DNA of 64,000 nt from positions 1 through 64,000 of the forward strand of contig JAEYAU010000234.1 of assembly GCA_023404705.1 (NCBI GenBank), in the 5' to 3' direction. The notes under the pieces were generated by a model. It had not been told where the DNA came from and did no database searches. It was given only the letters and a program-made list of their open reading frames with translations. Each line of letters starts with the position of its first letter. The stretch's first letter is position 1. Of this stretch, positions 45,779 to 53,652 are shown in pieces. This stretch comes from Pseudomonadota bacterium (lineage in GTDB: Bacteria; Pseudomonadota; Alphaproteobacteria; Rhizobiales; Xanthobacteraceae). The translations under genes and the position numbers were made by a program.

Positions 45779-46171
45779 TTACGCCGTCACAGGAGACCGG
45801 CGCAGCGCCATGTATTGCAGCTCACCGAAGAAGCCGACCGCGACTGCCTGGGCGATGACGAAGGCGTAGCCCAGCATAGTCGGCGCGACGAGGCCGCTCA
45901 CCAGGAGGCCGATGCTCGCGACGGTCCAGGCCGCATTGGCCGCGATGATCAGCCACACGGCCGGCCGGGCGATCTCGGAACGCGTGCCGATGAAGGCGAC
46001 GAAGGTGACGTAAGGCACGAGGATCAGCCCGGCATACTGCATGAGCGCGACCGGCAGGCCGAGCCAGCTTTCGAGCAGGCCGGCGCCCGCCATGAGCAGC
46101 AGGGCGGTGGCGCCACTCGCGACGGCGTCGATGATCAGCGAGAAGCGAAGCAGAGCAGGGTGGTTCAACAT
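45779..46171 (-). CDS. Small four-helix membrane protein
   Basis: 130 residues from the ATG at 46171, which has GGAG upstream; a start at 46210 is less likely. Four hydrophobic segments are visible (LIIDAVASGATALLLMAGAGLL, LILVPYVTFVAFIG, AVWLIIAANAAWTVASIGLLVSG, LGYAFVIAQAVAVGFFGELQY). The layout resembles small SPW/DoxX-like membrane proteins but I cannot name the family. It is divergent from an XRE regulator and two palindromic operators lie between them, so it is the likely regulated gene. Confidence 0.75.
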   Translation of the reverse strand: MLNHPALLRFSLIIDAVASGATALLLMAGAGLLESWLGLPVALMQYAGLILVPYVTFVAFIGTRSEIARPAVWLIIAANAAWTVASIGLLVSGLVAPTMLGYAFVIAQAVAVGFFGELQYMALRRSPVTA

Positions 46172-46258
46172 GGCGGGCTCCTGTGTGGGCCTTGCGGCCG
46201 GTTGCGGCACCGCGTTGGTGCATGACGCGAGAATGGCGATGCCAGCGCGCAGGGTCGA

Positions 46259-46276
46259 TTAACCGCGAGGTAATGG
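46259..46276. promoter_or_regulatory. Candidate XRE/MmyB-type operator, site 1
   Basis: TTAACCGCGAGGTAATGG contains TTAACC-4-GGTAA and shares AGGTAATGG and spacing with site 2 at 46302. The two sites start 43 bases apart, close to four helical turns, between divergent genes. Confidence 0.65.
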
Positions 46277-46301
46277 CGGCGCGTCCGGAGCAAAAAAGAG
46301 G

Positions 46302-46319
46302 TTACCCGCCAGGTAATGG
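46302..46319. promoter_or_regulatory. Candidate XRE/MmyB-type operator, site 2
   Basis: TTACCCGCCAGGTAATGG contains the inverted repeat TTACC-5-GGTAA. It lies 32 bases before the regulator start. Together with site 1 it would let the regulator repress its own gene and the divergent membrane-protein gene. Confidence 0.65.
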
Positions 46320-46351
46320 AGTTGCGGCGCGCCGGTCGGTATGGTCGCGCC

Positions 46352-47149
46352 ATGATGATCGAGACACAGAAGCCGATCGGCGACCATCTGCGTGAGTGGC
46401 GGCAGCGCCGGCGCCTGAGCCAGCTCGCGCTCGCCATGGATGCCGAGATCTCCACCAAGCATCTCAGCTTCCTGGAGACCGGACGCGCGCAGCCCTCGCG
46501 CGACATGGTGCTCAACCTCGCGGAGCGGCTCGAGGTGCCGCTGCGCGAGCGCAACGTGCTGCTGGTGGCGGCCGGCTATGCGCCGATCTTTCCGGAGCGC
46601 TCGCTCGACGATCCCGCGCTGCAGGCGGCGCGCAAGGCCGTGGAGCTGGTGCTGGCCGGTCACGAGCCGTATCCGGCGATCGCGGTCGACCGGCACTGGA
46701 CGTTGGTCGCCGCGAACCGCGCGGTGGCGCCGCTGCTCGCTGGCGCCGATCCCTCGCTGCTGGCGCCGCCCGTCAACGTGCTTCGGCTGAGCCTGCATCC
46801 GCAGGGTCTCGCGCCGCGCATCGCCAATCTGCCGGAATGGCGCGCGCATCTCCTGGAGCGCTTGCGCGCGCAGGTCGAGCTCTCGGCCGACATCGTGCTC
46901 GACAAGCTGATGAAGGAGCTCAGCGCCTATCCGGCGCCGCCCGCCACGACCAGGCCGCCCGCGCAGGAGGACTATGCGGGCGTCGTGGTGCCGCTGCGGC
47001 TGATCACGGACAAGGGCGTGCTGTCGTTCCTCTCGACCACCACGGTGTTCGGCACGCCGGTGGACATCACGTTGTCCGAGCTCGCGCTGGAGTCGTTCTT
47101 CCCGGCGGATGCCGCGACCGCGGAAGCGCTGCGGAACGCGAAGTTGTGA
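46352..47149 (+). CDS. XRE-family transcriptional regulator with MmyB-like ligand domain
   Basis: 265 residues from the ATG at 46352 (46355 is equally possible). The helix-turn-helix is in LREWRQRRRLSQLALAMDAEISTKHLSFLETGRAQPSRDMV (residues 12-55). The C-terminal part has PAIAVDRHWTLVAANRAVAPLL, the entry of the MmyB-like, PAS-related ligand-binding domain. Regulators of this type usually control one divergent gene; here that is the small membrane protein. The stop abuts the convergent ferredoxin gene. Confidence 0.88.
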   Translation: MMIETQKPIGDHLREWRQRRRLSQLALAMDAEISTKHLSFLETGRAQPSRDMVLNLAERLEVPLRERNVLLVAAGYAPIFPERSLDDPALQAARKAVELVLAGHEPYPAIAVDRHWTLVAANRAVAPLLAGADPSLLAPPVNVLRLSLHPQGLAPRIANLPEWRAHLLERLRAQVELSADIVLDKLMKELSAYPAPPATTRPPAQEDYAGVVVPLRLITDKGVLSFLSTTTVFGTPVDITLSELALESFFPADAATAEALRNAKL

Positions 47150-47473
47150 TCACCGCCCCTGATAGCCCGGCATCTGCACGACGAGCCCGTCGATCTCATC
47201 CGTCACGGTGATCTGGCAGGAGAGGCGCGAGGTCGGCTTCACCTCGTAGGCGAAGTCGATCTGGTCCTCTTCCTCGCTGGTGCGCGCCGAGAGGCGGCCG
47301 AACCAGGCTTCGTCCACATGCACCAGGCAGGTCGCGCAAGTGCAGGAGCCGCCGCACTCCGCGATGATGCCGGGCACGCCATGGCGCAGCGCCGTTTCCA
47401 TCACGGTCGCGCCGGGCTCGGCCTCGACGGTGTGCGCGGTGCCGTCGTGTTCCAGGAAGGTGATCTTCGGCAT
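47150..47473 (-). CDS. 2Fe-2S ferredoxin, adrenodoxin/putidaredoxin type
   Basis: 107 residues, the normal length. Cluster ligands are C40, C46, C49 and C86, giving the C-x5-C-x2-C-x36-C pattern of the adrenodoxin group; C44 is an extra cysteine. It transfers single electrons, typically to a cytochrome P450, a ring-hydroxylating oxygenase or Fe-S assembly proteins. None of these partners is nearby, so its role cannot be fixed. Confidence 0.92.
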   Translation of the reverse strand: MPKITFLEHDGTAHTVEAEPGATVMETALRHGVPGIIAECGGSCTCATCLVHVDEAWFGRLSARTSEEEDQIDFAYEVKPTSRLSCQITVTDEIDGLVVQMPGYQGR

Positions 47474-47573
47474 GAGGATTGGGGGTCAGACGAGCGAGGG
47501 TTGCCTTAAGAGCGGGTCTGCGTTTCCGCGTCAAGTCCTTGCGCAGCGGGAACGCGTCTCGATATAGGGCGCC

Positions 47574-48167
47574 ATGACGGACAAGACGATCCATCCGGAC
47601 TGCGACCTCGACACGCGCACGGGCTGGCCGCAGGACCTGCGCGTGCTGCTCGAGCAGTATCCGCGCGAGGTGTGGCCGGGCCACGCCAATCTCGGGCAGA
47701 TGGCGCAGTTCTGGCTGCAGCGCCACGACGGCTTTCGCGAGCTCGGCCGCGCGCTGCAGACCGCCACCACCGACTTCCGCGGCGGGCTCATCCCGCCACG
47801 CGAGTTCCAGAGCTGGTTCGCACCGCGGCTGCAGTTCTTCCTCTCGCAGCTGCACGAGCATCATCAGGTCGAGGACTTCCACTACTTTCCGGTGTTCCGC
47901 GCGGCCGAGGCGCGGCTCGCCGCGGGCTTCGACGTGCTGGAGAACGACCACGAGGTCATCCACGCCGCGATCATGCGCAGCGTGGAGTCCGCGAACGGCT
48001 TCCTGCAGAGCTTCGGCGATGCCGACAAGCAGCGCTTTGCGGGCGACGCCTATGCGGAGACGAGCGACAGGCTGCTCAAGCAGCTGCTGCAGCACCTCGG
48101 CGACGAGGAGGACCTGATCGTGCCGGTGATCCTCGATCGGGGAGAGCAGAAGCTCGGGATCGGTTGA
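47574..48167 (+). CDS. Hemerythrin-domain protein
   Basis: 197 residues. A four-helix bundle with ligand candidates in HANLGQMAQFWLQRHDGFRELG, QLHEHHQVEDFHYFPVF, LENDHEVIHAAI and LLQHLGDEEDLIVPVIL fits a non-heme di-iron hemerythrin; H-x3-E and H-x4-D spacings are present. Such proteins bind oxygen or NO, or handle iron. It is cytoplasmic and monocistronic, followed by a dispersed palindromic repeat. Confidence 0.85.
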   Translation: MTDKTIHPDCDLDTRTGWPQDLRVLLEQYPREVWPGHANLGQMAQFWLQRHDGFRELGRALQTATTDFRGGLIPPREFQSWFAPRLQFFLSQLHEHHQVEDFHYFPVFRAAEARLAAGFDVLENDHEVIHAAIMRSVESANGFLQSFGDADKQRFAGDAYAETSDRLLKQLLQHLGDEEDLIVPVILDRGEQKLGIG

Positions 48168-48188
48168 AGTCGATGCGGCTGACCTAGA

Positions 48189-48272
48189 CTCCGTTCGTAC
48201 CCGCGAAAGCGGGCATCCAGGGCCGCGAAACGCTGCCTAGTCTGGGTCCCCGCTTCCGCGGGGACGAACGGA
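48189..48272. repeat. Dispersed palindromic repeat, copy 2
   Basis: The element runs from CTCCGTTCGTACCCGCG to GCGGGGACGAACGG and contains CCCGCGAAAGCGGG and CCCCGCTTCCGCGGGG hairpins. Ends and core match copy 1 at 23213-23299, with a changed 20-base middle. It lies between convergent genes, where it could also end transcription from both sides. Confidence 0.85.
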
Positions 48273-48283
48273 ATTTTTCAACG

Positions 48284-49237
48284 CTACTCGATCTGCTCGA
48301 TGCCGAGCTCGCGGATCATGACCTCGGCCTCCTTCGCGGTGTCGGCCAGCTGGCGCGCGAATTCCTCGACCGTGGATGCGGCGGCGAGCACGCCCGTCTT
48401 CTCGATGGTGGCACGGAAGTCGCTTGCTTTGACGGCGTCGACCACGTGCCTGTTCAGCAGCTTGACCACGCCCTTCGGCACACCGGCGCCCGCGCAGACG
48501 CCCCACCAGCCATAGTTGATGATCGGCGTGCCCTGCTCGGTGAGCGTCGGCACGTCGGGCGCGATGGCGAGACGCTCGGGGCTCGTCATGCCAATCACCT
48601 TGACCTTCTTGCCCTCGTGCAGCGGCATCGTCACGGCGAGCGGGCCCACCATGAAGTCGAGCCGGCCCGCGGTCATCTCCTGCAGCGCCGGGCCGGTGCC
48701 GCGATAAGTGACGCCCGTCATCTTGATGCCGGCGACCTTCTCGAACTGCTTCGCGAGCAGCTCGGTCACCGAGCCGGCGCCGACGCGGCCGTAGTTGAGC
48801 TCGCCCGGCTTCTGCTTCGCGAGCCGGATGAAGTCCGGCAGGTTCGCGACCGGCAGCGTGGTCGAGACCGTGAAGGCGTAATAGGCCTTCTGCACCAGCG
48901 AGACCGGGACGAGATCGTCGAGCCGGTAGCTCACCTTCTTGTAGAGCAGGGGATTGATCGCATCGATGTAGGAGCAGAGCAGCAGGGTGTGCCCGTCGCG
49001 CGGCTGCGCCAGCATCTCGTTGAGCGCGATCATGCCCGCGGCGCCGGTCTTGTTCTCGACGATCACGGGCTGGCCGAGCGCGACGCGCAGCTTGTCGGCG
49101 ATCAGGCGCGCCGGCACGTCACTCGGGCCGCCGGCCGGAAAGCCGACCAGGACGCGGATCGGCTTGGTCGGAAAGGACTCGGCCGCGGCGGCCGATGTCA
49201 ACGCACAGGCGGCAAGCCCCATCAGCAAGGCACGCAT
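48284..49237 (-). CDS. Bug/TctC-family tripartite tricarboxylate transporter binding protein
   Basis: 317 residues from the ATG at 49237; GGGGAGGG upstream and a clean signal peptide (RALLMGLAACALTSAAAA) rule out the longer frame. Family motifs are FPTKPIRVLVGFPAGGPSDVPARLIADKL, ENKTGAAGMIALNEML and LNYGRVGAGSVTELLAKQFE. It is a second orphan binding protein in the window, not closely similar to the one at 39 kb. It is divergent from a 6PGDH-type dehydrogenase gene. The ligand is unknown, presumably a carboxylate. Confidence 0.9.
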   Translation of the reverse strand: MRALLMGLAACALTSAAAAESFPTKPIRVLVGFPAGGPSDVPARLIADKLRVALGQPVIVENKTGAAGMIALNEMLAQPRDGHTLLLCSYIDAINPLLYKKVSYRLDDLVPVSLVQKAYYAFTVSTTLPVANLPDFIRLAKQKPGELNYGRVGAGSVTELLAKQFEKVAGIKMTGVTYRGTGPALQEMTAGRLDFMVGPLAVTMPLHEGKKVKVIGMTSPERLAIAPDVPTLTEQGTPIINYGWWGVCAGAGVPKGVVKLLNRHVVDAVKASDFRATIEKTGVLAAASTVEEFARQLADTAKEAEVMIRELGIEQIE

Positions 49238-49371
49238 GTATCCCTCCCCCGACGTCGCGCGTTGTTCTGTTTGCGGAAGCAGTATATCGAAGAGCAACCG
49301 GCGCGCGAGCGATGCGCGTGCATATCCTGGGAATTGGGCCGCCGCCCATTTGAATGGGAAGGGAGACGCGC

Positions 49372-50214
49372 ATGACCGCGACCGTGGCCGTGATCGCACC
49401 CGGCAATATGGGCGCCGCCGTCGGTGCGCGGCTGGTTGAGCAGGGCGTGACGGTGCTGACCTCGCTCGCCGGACGGAGCGCGGCGAGTGCGCAGCGCGCC
49501 GCGGCGGCGGGGCTCACGGCCGTCGATGACGCGGAGATCGGCACGGCCGACCTCGTGCTCTCGATCGTGCCGCCGGCCGAAGCGCTGTCCCTTGCCGAGC
49601 GGCTCGCGCCCGTGCTCAGCGGCGCCAACCGCAAGCCGCTCTTCGTCGACTGCAATGCGATCAATCCCGAGACCGTGATGCGCGTCGCCGACGTGATCGG
49701 AGCGACGGGTGCGCCGTTCGCGGATGCCGGCATCATCGGCGGCCCGCCGCGCGCCGGCTATGCGGGGCCGAGCTTCTATGTCTCGGGCACGGAAGCGCAG
49801 CGCGTCGCCGCGCTGAATCAGTATGGCCTCGTCATTCACGTGATGGATGCGGCCGTAGGCGCGGCCTCGGCGCTGAAGATGTCGTATGGCGGGTTGACCA
49901 AGGGGCTGATCGCGCTCGGCTCGGCGCTCGCGCTGGCGGCGAGCCGCGCCGGCGTCGCGGACGCGTTGCAGGCGGAGCTCGCGGCGAGCCAGCCCACGCT
50001 TGTCGCATGGTTCGCGCGCATGCTGCCCGGCATGCCGGGCAAGGCCTATCGCTGGGTCGCCGAGATGGAGGAGATCTCGGACTTCGTCGGCGCGCGCGCC
50101 GAGAGCGACATGTTCGCGGGCGCGGCGGGATTCTATCAACGACTCGCCGAGGACTTCGAAGGCACGCGCGCAGAGATCGCGCGGCTCGAAGCGTTCTTCG
50201 CGAAGACGCAATAA
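49372..50214 (+). CDS. 6-phosphogluconate/3-hydroxyisobutyrate dehydrogenase-like oxidoreductase with DUF1932
   Basis: 280 residues from the ATG at 49372, with GGGAG at the right distance; an ATG at 49354 is an alternative. The N-terminal Rossmann motif VAVIAPGNMGAAVGARL is followed by a GGPPRAGYAGP substrate loop, the conserved Lys in ALKMSYGGLTKG, and a C-terminal domain with ARMLPGMPGKAYRWVAEMEEIS typical of the DUF1932 group. These enzymes oxidise beta-hydroxy acids with NAD(P). The divergent binding-protein gene suggests, weakly, that it acts on the same compound. Confidence 0.82.
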   Translation: MTATVAVIAPGNMGAAVGARLVEQGVTVLTSLAGRSAASAQRAAAAGLTAVDDAEIGTADLVLSIVPPAEALSLAERLAPVLSGANRKPLFVDCNAINPETVMRVADVIGATGAPFADAGIIGGPPRAGYAGPSFYVSGTEAQRVAALNQYGLVIHVMDAAVGAASALKMSYGGLTKGLIALGSALALAASRAGVADALQAELAASQPTLVAWFARMLPGMPGKAYRWVAEMEEISDFVGARAESDMFAGAAGFYQRLAEDFEGTRAEIARLEAFFAKTQ

Positions 50215-50540
50215 CTTTTATCGAAAACCTTCTTGCGTTTCTGTGCACGCGCGCCCGCTCGCGTGCTTCCGCTCGGTCATGATCATGTCTGCACACGCGT
50301 GATGCGCAATGCGCTCGCCTCAAAGGCGGTAAGCGCTAACAAAGCCGTAAGCCTGCGGGCGCAAACCTTGTCGATTCAGGTGTTTCCCTACTCGACGTTT
50401 CGGTCGCACGAGACCTAATGAGATTCAACGCGCGCGGATCGCGCGTACTGACCTCCAGCACATTTCGCATCTCTGGAACTGCGGCACCGGCCCTGGGGGC
50501 GGCGGCCGCGCGCGTATCTCGTCAATCCGAGGACATGGCC
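50215..50540. other. Intergenic region upstream of the first RTX gene
   Basis: 326 bases, noticeably more AT-rich at 50205-50250 than the flanks. CGGTAAGCGCTAACAAAG at 50327-50344 and TTTCCCTACTCGACGT at 50383-50398 recur in nearly the same form upstream of the second RTX gene (53447 and 53484). A frame open from 50418 would extend the RTX protein N-terminally, but the part before 50541 has no counterpart in the paralogue. Promoter boxes are not clear. Confidence 0.55.
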
Positions 50541-53420
50541 ATGGAAATTCGTCTCGCCTCCGGCGCAACCGAAGCCGATATCGTCCAAGCGCTCGCTAAC
50601 ATGCCGAACGGCGGCACGCTCGTGCTGCCCGCGAACGAGATCATACAGATCAAGACCGGGCTGCTGGTCAGCGTCACCCAGCGCGACATCACGATCGATC
50701 TTAACGGCTCGACGTTGCAGCAGGCCGGCAACGTCACGGTGATCAGTGGGCGCGGCGATCACGCGCCGCTGCAAGGCGTGTCGCTCGGCGCGGATGGGCT
50801 CGGCCACACGATGCTCACCTATGGAGAAATGCCGGCGGATCTCAAGGTCGGCGCCTGGGTCAAGGTCGTGGCCGACGACGTGCTGCCGGGCGACCATCTC
50901 GACGGCACGCTGTCGACGCGTCTTGGCCAGGCGCTGCAGGTGGTCGCGGTCGAGGGCAACACGGTCACGCTCGGCGGCGCGCTCAACGATCAGGCTCTCT
51001 ACCAGACCAATGTGCGCGCCGCGGCCTTCACGAGCGGCGAGCTCACGATCAAGAACGGCGAGATCGTCGGCGATCAGAGCCAGACCTGGAACGCGCCGCT
51101 CGTTCAGCTACGCAACACGGTCTCGGCCAGCGTCGAGGAGGTCACGGTGCGCGACGGGCGCGGCACCGCGATCAGCGTCGTGAACAGCGTGAATGCCGAG
51201 GTCACCGACGCGGTGGTCAAGAACATGCTGGATGCCGGCAATCTCGGGATCGCGGTGCATTCGCTCAGCTCCACGGGCACGACCGTGCAGGGGCTGTTCG
51301 CCGAGAACGTCACCCATGCGGCGGACGACAACGCCATCGGCAATGTCGAGAATGCGGCACGCACCGAGTATTACGGCGGCGACATCGGCATGAGCGTGTC
51401 GGGCTCGGTCGCCTATGCGACGCGCAACTTCGCCTGGTCGTGGCACTCGGAAGCCAATGGCGGCAGCTTCGACGACGTGATGGCCTTCGACAGCTACGGT
51501 TTCCTGATGGCGCGCGGCATCGGCAACACGATGACGGACTCGGGTGGCGCGGGCAACCAGCGCGGCGTCGTGCTCTACGAATGGGGCGACGGCGACGGAC
51601 GCAATATCACCATCGACGGCGTCGTGCTGAAGGAAACGAATTACTACTCGACGACGGTGATCAACGCGCCGACCGGCAACCTGATCCAGGACTCCTTTTT
51701 CGAGGCCTATGGCGTGAGCAGCCCGGTCGGCTCGCAATATGCGACGACGGTCAACACGACCTATGTGCGCGCCGATGCGGACGAGAACGACGTGTTCACG
51801 GGGACCTCGGCGGACGAGCGTCTGCTGGGCGGCAAGGGCAATGACACGCTCGATGCCGGCGAGGGCAACGACTATCTGTGGGGTGGCATCGGCAACGACA
51901 CGCTGACGGGCGGACTTGGCCGCGATCGCTTCGCGTTCCATTCGCTGAGCGAGCTCGGCGACGTGATCACGGACTTTGCGGTCGGCTCCGATGGCGACAT
52001 GGTCGATCTCTCGGTGCTGGCCGCACGTCTCGACTGGGGACGCGGCGATCTGATCGCGTCCGGCCACGTGCGCTTCGTCCAATCCGGCGCCGACACGCTC
52101 CTGCAGGTGGATGTCGACGGCGGCGGGAACGACTTCGTGACACTGGCGACGCTGCTGAACACGAGCGCGGAGCAGCTCGGCGCGGCCAATGTCCTGACGC
52201 GGCTGTCGACGGCGGATCAGCTGGTGCCGATGCCGAGCGAGAAACCGCCGGTGGTGGTGGGCACCGAGGGTGTCGACGCGCTGCGCGCGGGCGAGCGGGA
52301 CACGACGCTGCAGGGCCTCGGCGGCGACGACAGCCTGTTCGGCGGCGGCAAGAACGACGTGCTCGACGGCGGCGCGGGCGCCGACTGGATGGGCGGCGGT
52401 GCGGGCGATGATGTCTATATGATCGACGCAGCCGGGGACGTGGTCGCGGAGGCCGCGAGCAACGGTTTCGACACGATCCGCACCGAGATTCAGCTCGCAG
52501 GCCCGCTCGGCGACTATGTGGAAGCGCTGGTGCTGACCGGGACGGCGGCTCTCTCGGGACGCGGCAACGCGCTCAACAACGTGCTGACCGGCAATGCCGG
52601 AGCGAATGCGCTCTACGGCGAAGTGGGCGACGACATGTTGGTCGGCGCCGACGGCAACGACACGCTCGACGGCGGCGACGGCCAAGATCGGCTCGAGGGT
52701 GGTGCCGGCAACGACAGCCTCAACGGCGGGCTCGGCCAGGATGCCCTCCTTGGCGGAGACGGCACCGACCGGCTGCTGGGGGGCGACGGCGACGATCTCC
52801 TCGATGGCGGACAAGGAGCCGATACGCTGAGTGGCGGCATGGGTTCCGACACCGCCACCTATGCGGATGCCAGCATCGGTGCGATCGCGGACCTCGCGGC
52901 ACCCGCCCAGAATGCAGGCGCGGCGGCCGGGGACAGCTTCAGCTCGGTCGAGAACCTGGTGGGTTCCGGCTTCGCGGACACGCTGCGCGGCAATCAGGTC
53001 GCCAACCTCCTGGCGGGCGGTGCCGGCGACGACGGCCTGTTCGGAGCCGCCGGCGTGGATACGTTGCGCGGGGAAGCCGGCAACGATGTGCTCGACGGGG
53101 GCGCGGGGAAGGACCTGCTCACGGGCGGCGCGGATGACGATGTGTTCTGGTTCACCTCAGTTGCGGAAGCCGGGGACACGATCAGAGACTTCGTCAGCGG
53201 CCAGGACCGAATCGCGCTGTCGGCGGCGGGTTTCGGGTTCGATCCGGCCACGCTCGACTTCGTGGCCGGAACCGCGCCGACATCGACGGATGCGACGTTG
53301 CTCTACGCGAACGGCCAGCTGCAGTACGACGCGGATGGCAGCGGCGCCGGCAAGGCGGTGCTTGTCGCCGTGGTCACGGGCGCGCCGGCGCTGACCATGG
53401 ACGACTTCCTGCTCACGTGA
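50541..53420 (+). CDS. Secreted beta-helix protein with RTX calcium-binding repeats, paralogue A
   Basis: 959 residues from the ATG at 50541, which has GAGGA seven bases upstream; ATG 50535 is equivalent to the paralogue start. Residues 1-415 form a right-handed beta-helix of the pectate-lyase/mannuronan-epimerase kind (repeated short strands such as NSVNAEVTDAVVKNML). RTX nonapeptides of type GGxGxDxLx occur near residues 420-460, 590-630, 700-770 and 815-865. The C-terminus (AVVTGAPALTMDDFLLT) resembles a type I secretion signal; no Sec signal is seen. It is probably exported and calcium-folded, and it may bind or modify a polysaccharide. No ABC/MFP secretion genes are in the window. It shares most of its length with the next gene. 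Confidence 0.85.
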   Translation: MEIRLASGATEADIVQALANMPNGGTLVLPANEIIQIKTGLLVSVTQRDITIDLNGSTLQQAGNVTVISGRGDHAPLQGVSLGADGLGHTMLTYGEMPADLKVGAWVKVVADDVLPGDHLDGTLSTRLGQALQVVAVEGNTVTLGGALNDQALYQTNVRAAAFTSGELTIKNGEIVGDQSQTWNAPLVQLRNTVSASVEEVTVRDGRGTAISVVNSVNAEVTDAVVKNMLDAGNLGIAVHSLSSTGTTVQGLFAENVTHAADDNAIGNVENAARTEYYGGDIGMSVSGSVAYATRNFAWSWHSEANGGSFDDVMAFDSYGFLMARGIGNTMTDSGGAGNQRGVVLYEWGDGDGRNITIDGVVLKETNYYSTTVINAPTGNLIQDSFFEAYGVSSPVGSQYATTVNTTYVRADADENDVFTGTSADERLLGGKGNDTLDAGEGNDYLWGGIGNDTLTGGLGRDRFAFHSLSELGDVITDFAVGSDGDMVDLSVLAARLDWGRGDLIASGHVRFVQSGADTLLQVDVDGGGNDFVTLATLLNTSAEQLGAANVLTRLSTADQLVPMPSEKPPVVVGTEGVDALRAGERDTTLQGLGGDDSLFGGGKNDVLDGGAGADWMGGGAGDDVYMIDAAGDVVAEAASNGFDTIRTEIQLAGPLGDYVEALVLTGTAALSGRGNALNNVLTGNAGANALYGEVGDDMLVGADGNDTLDGGDGQDRLEGGAGNDSLNGGLGQDALLGGDGTDRLLGGDGDDLLDGGQGADTLSGGMGSDTATYADASIGAIADLAAPAQNAGAAAGDSFSSVENLVGSGFADTLRGNQVANLLAGGAGDDGLFGAAGVDTLRGEAGNDVLDGGAGKDLLTGGADDDVFWFTSVAEAGDTIRDFVSGQDRIALSAAGFGFDPATLDFVAGTAPTSTDATLLYANGQLQYDADGSGAGKAVLVAVVTGAPALTMDDFLLT

Positions 53421-53446
53421 GGTCACGGCTGCGCGTCGTAACGATC

Positions 53447-53500
53447 CGGTAAGCAAACAAAGTCGAAGGCTGGTGCATCGGGCTTTCCCCAACTCGACGT
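53447..53500. promoter_or_regulatory. Upstream elements shared by both RTX genes
   Basis: CGGTAAGCAAACAAAG at 53447-53462 and TTTCCCCAACTCGACGT at 53484-53500 match sequences upstream of paralogue A (50327 and 50383). They stayed alike although the surrounding spacer differs in length (37 versus 56 bases). They could be regulatory sites or simply remains of the duplication. Confidence 0.45.
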
Positions 53501-53652
53501 CAGCCTTCCGACTTGCATAACCTTGGCCACGGCGCGCAACAGGTCCCGCGCGCGCCGTGTCGTGCAAGCACCTTCCCCCAAGAGCCGAGCCGCCGCACCG
53601 TCGCCTTCGCGACGGGCGCTCCCCTGTTGTCTCGAGTTCCACAGGATAGACC

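Noticed and set aside
50418..50540. N-terminal extension of RTX paralogue A, possibly a signal peptide
   Set aside because: It is Arg/Ser/Ala-rich without a hydrophobic core, and the paralogue has no equivalent; the ribosome binding site fits 50541.
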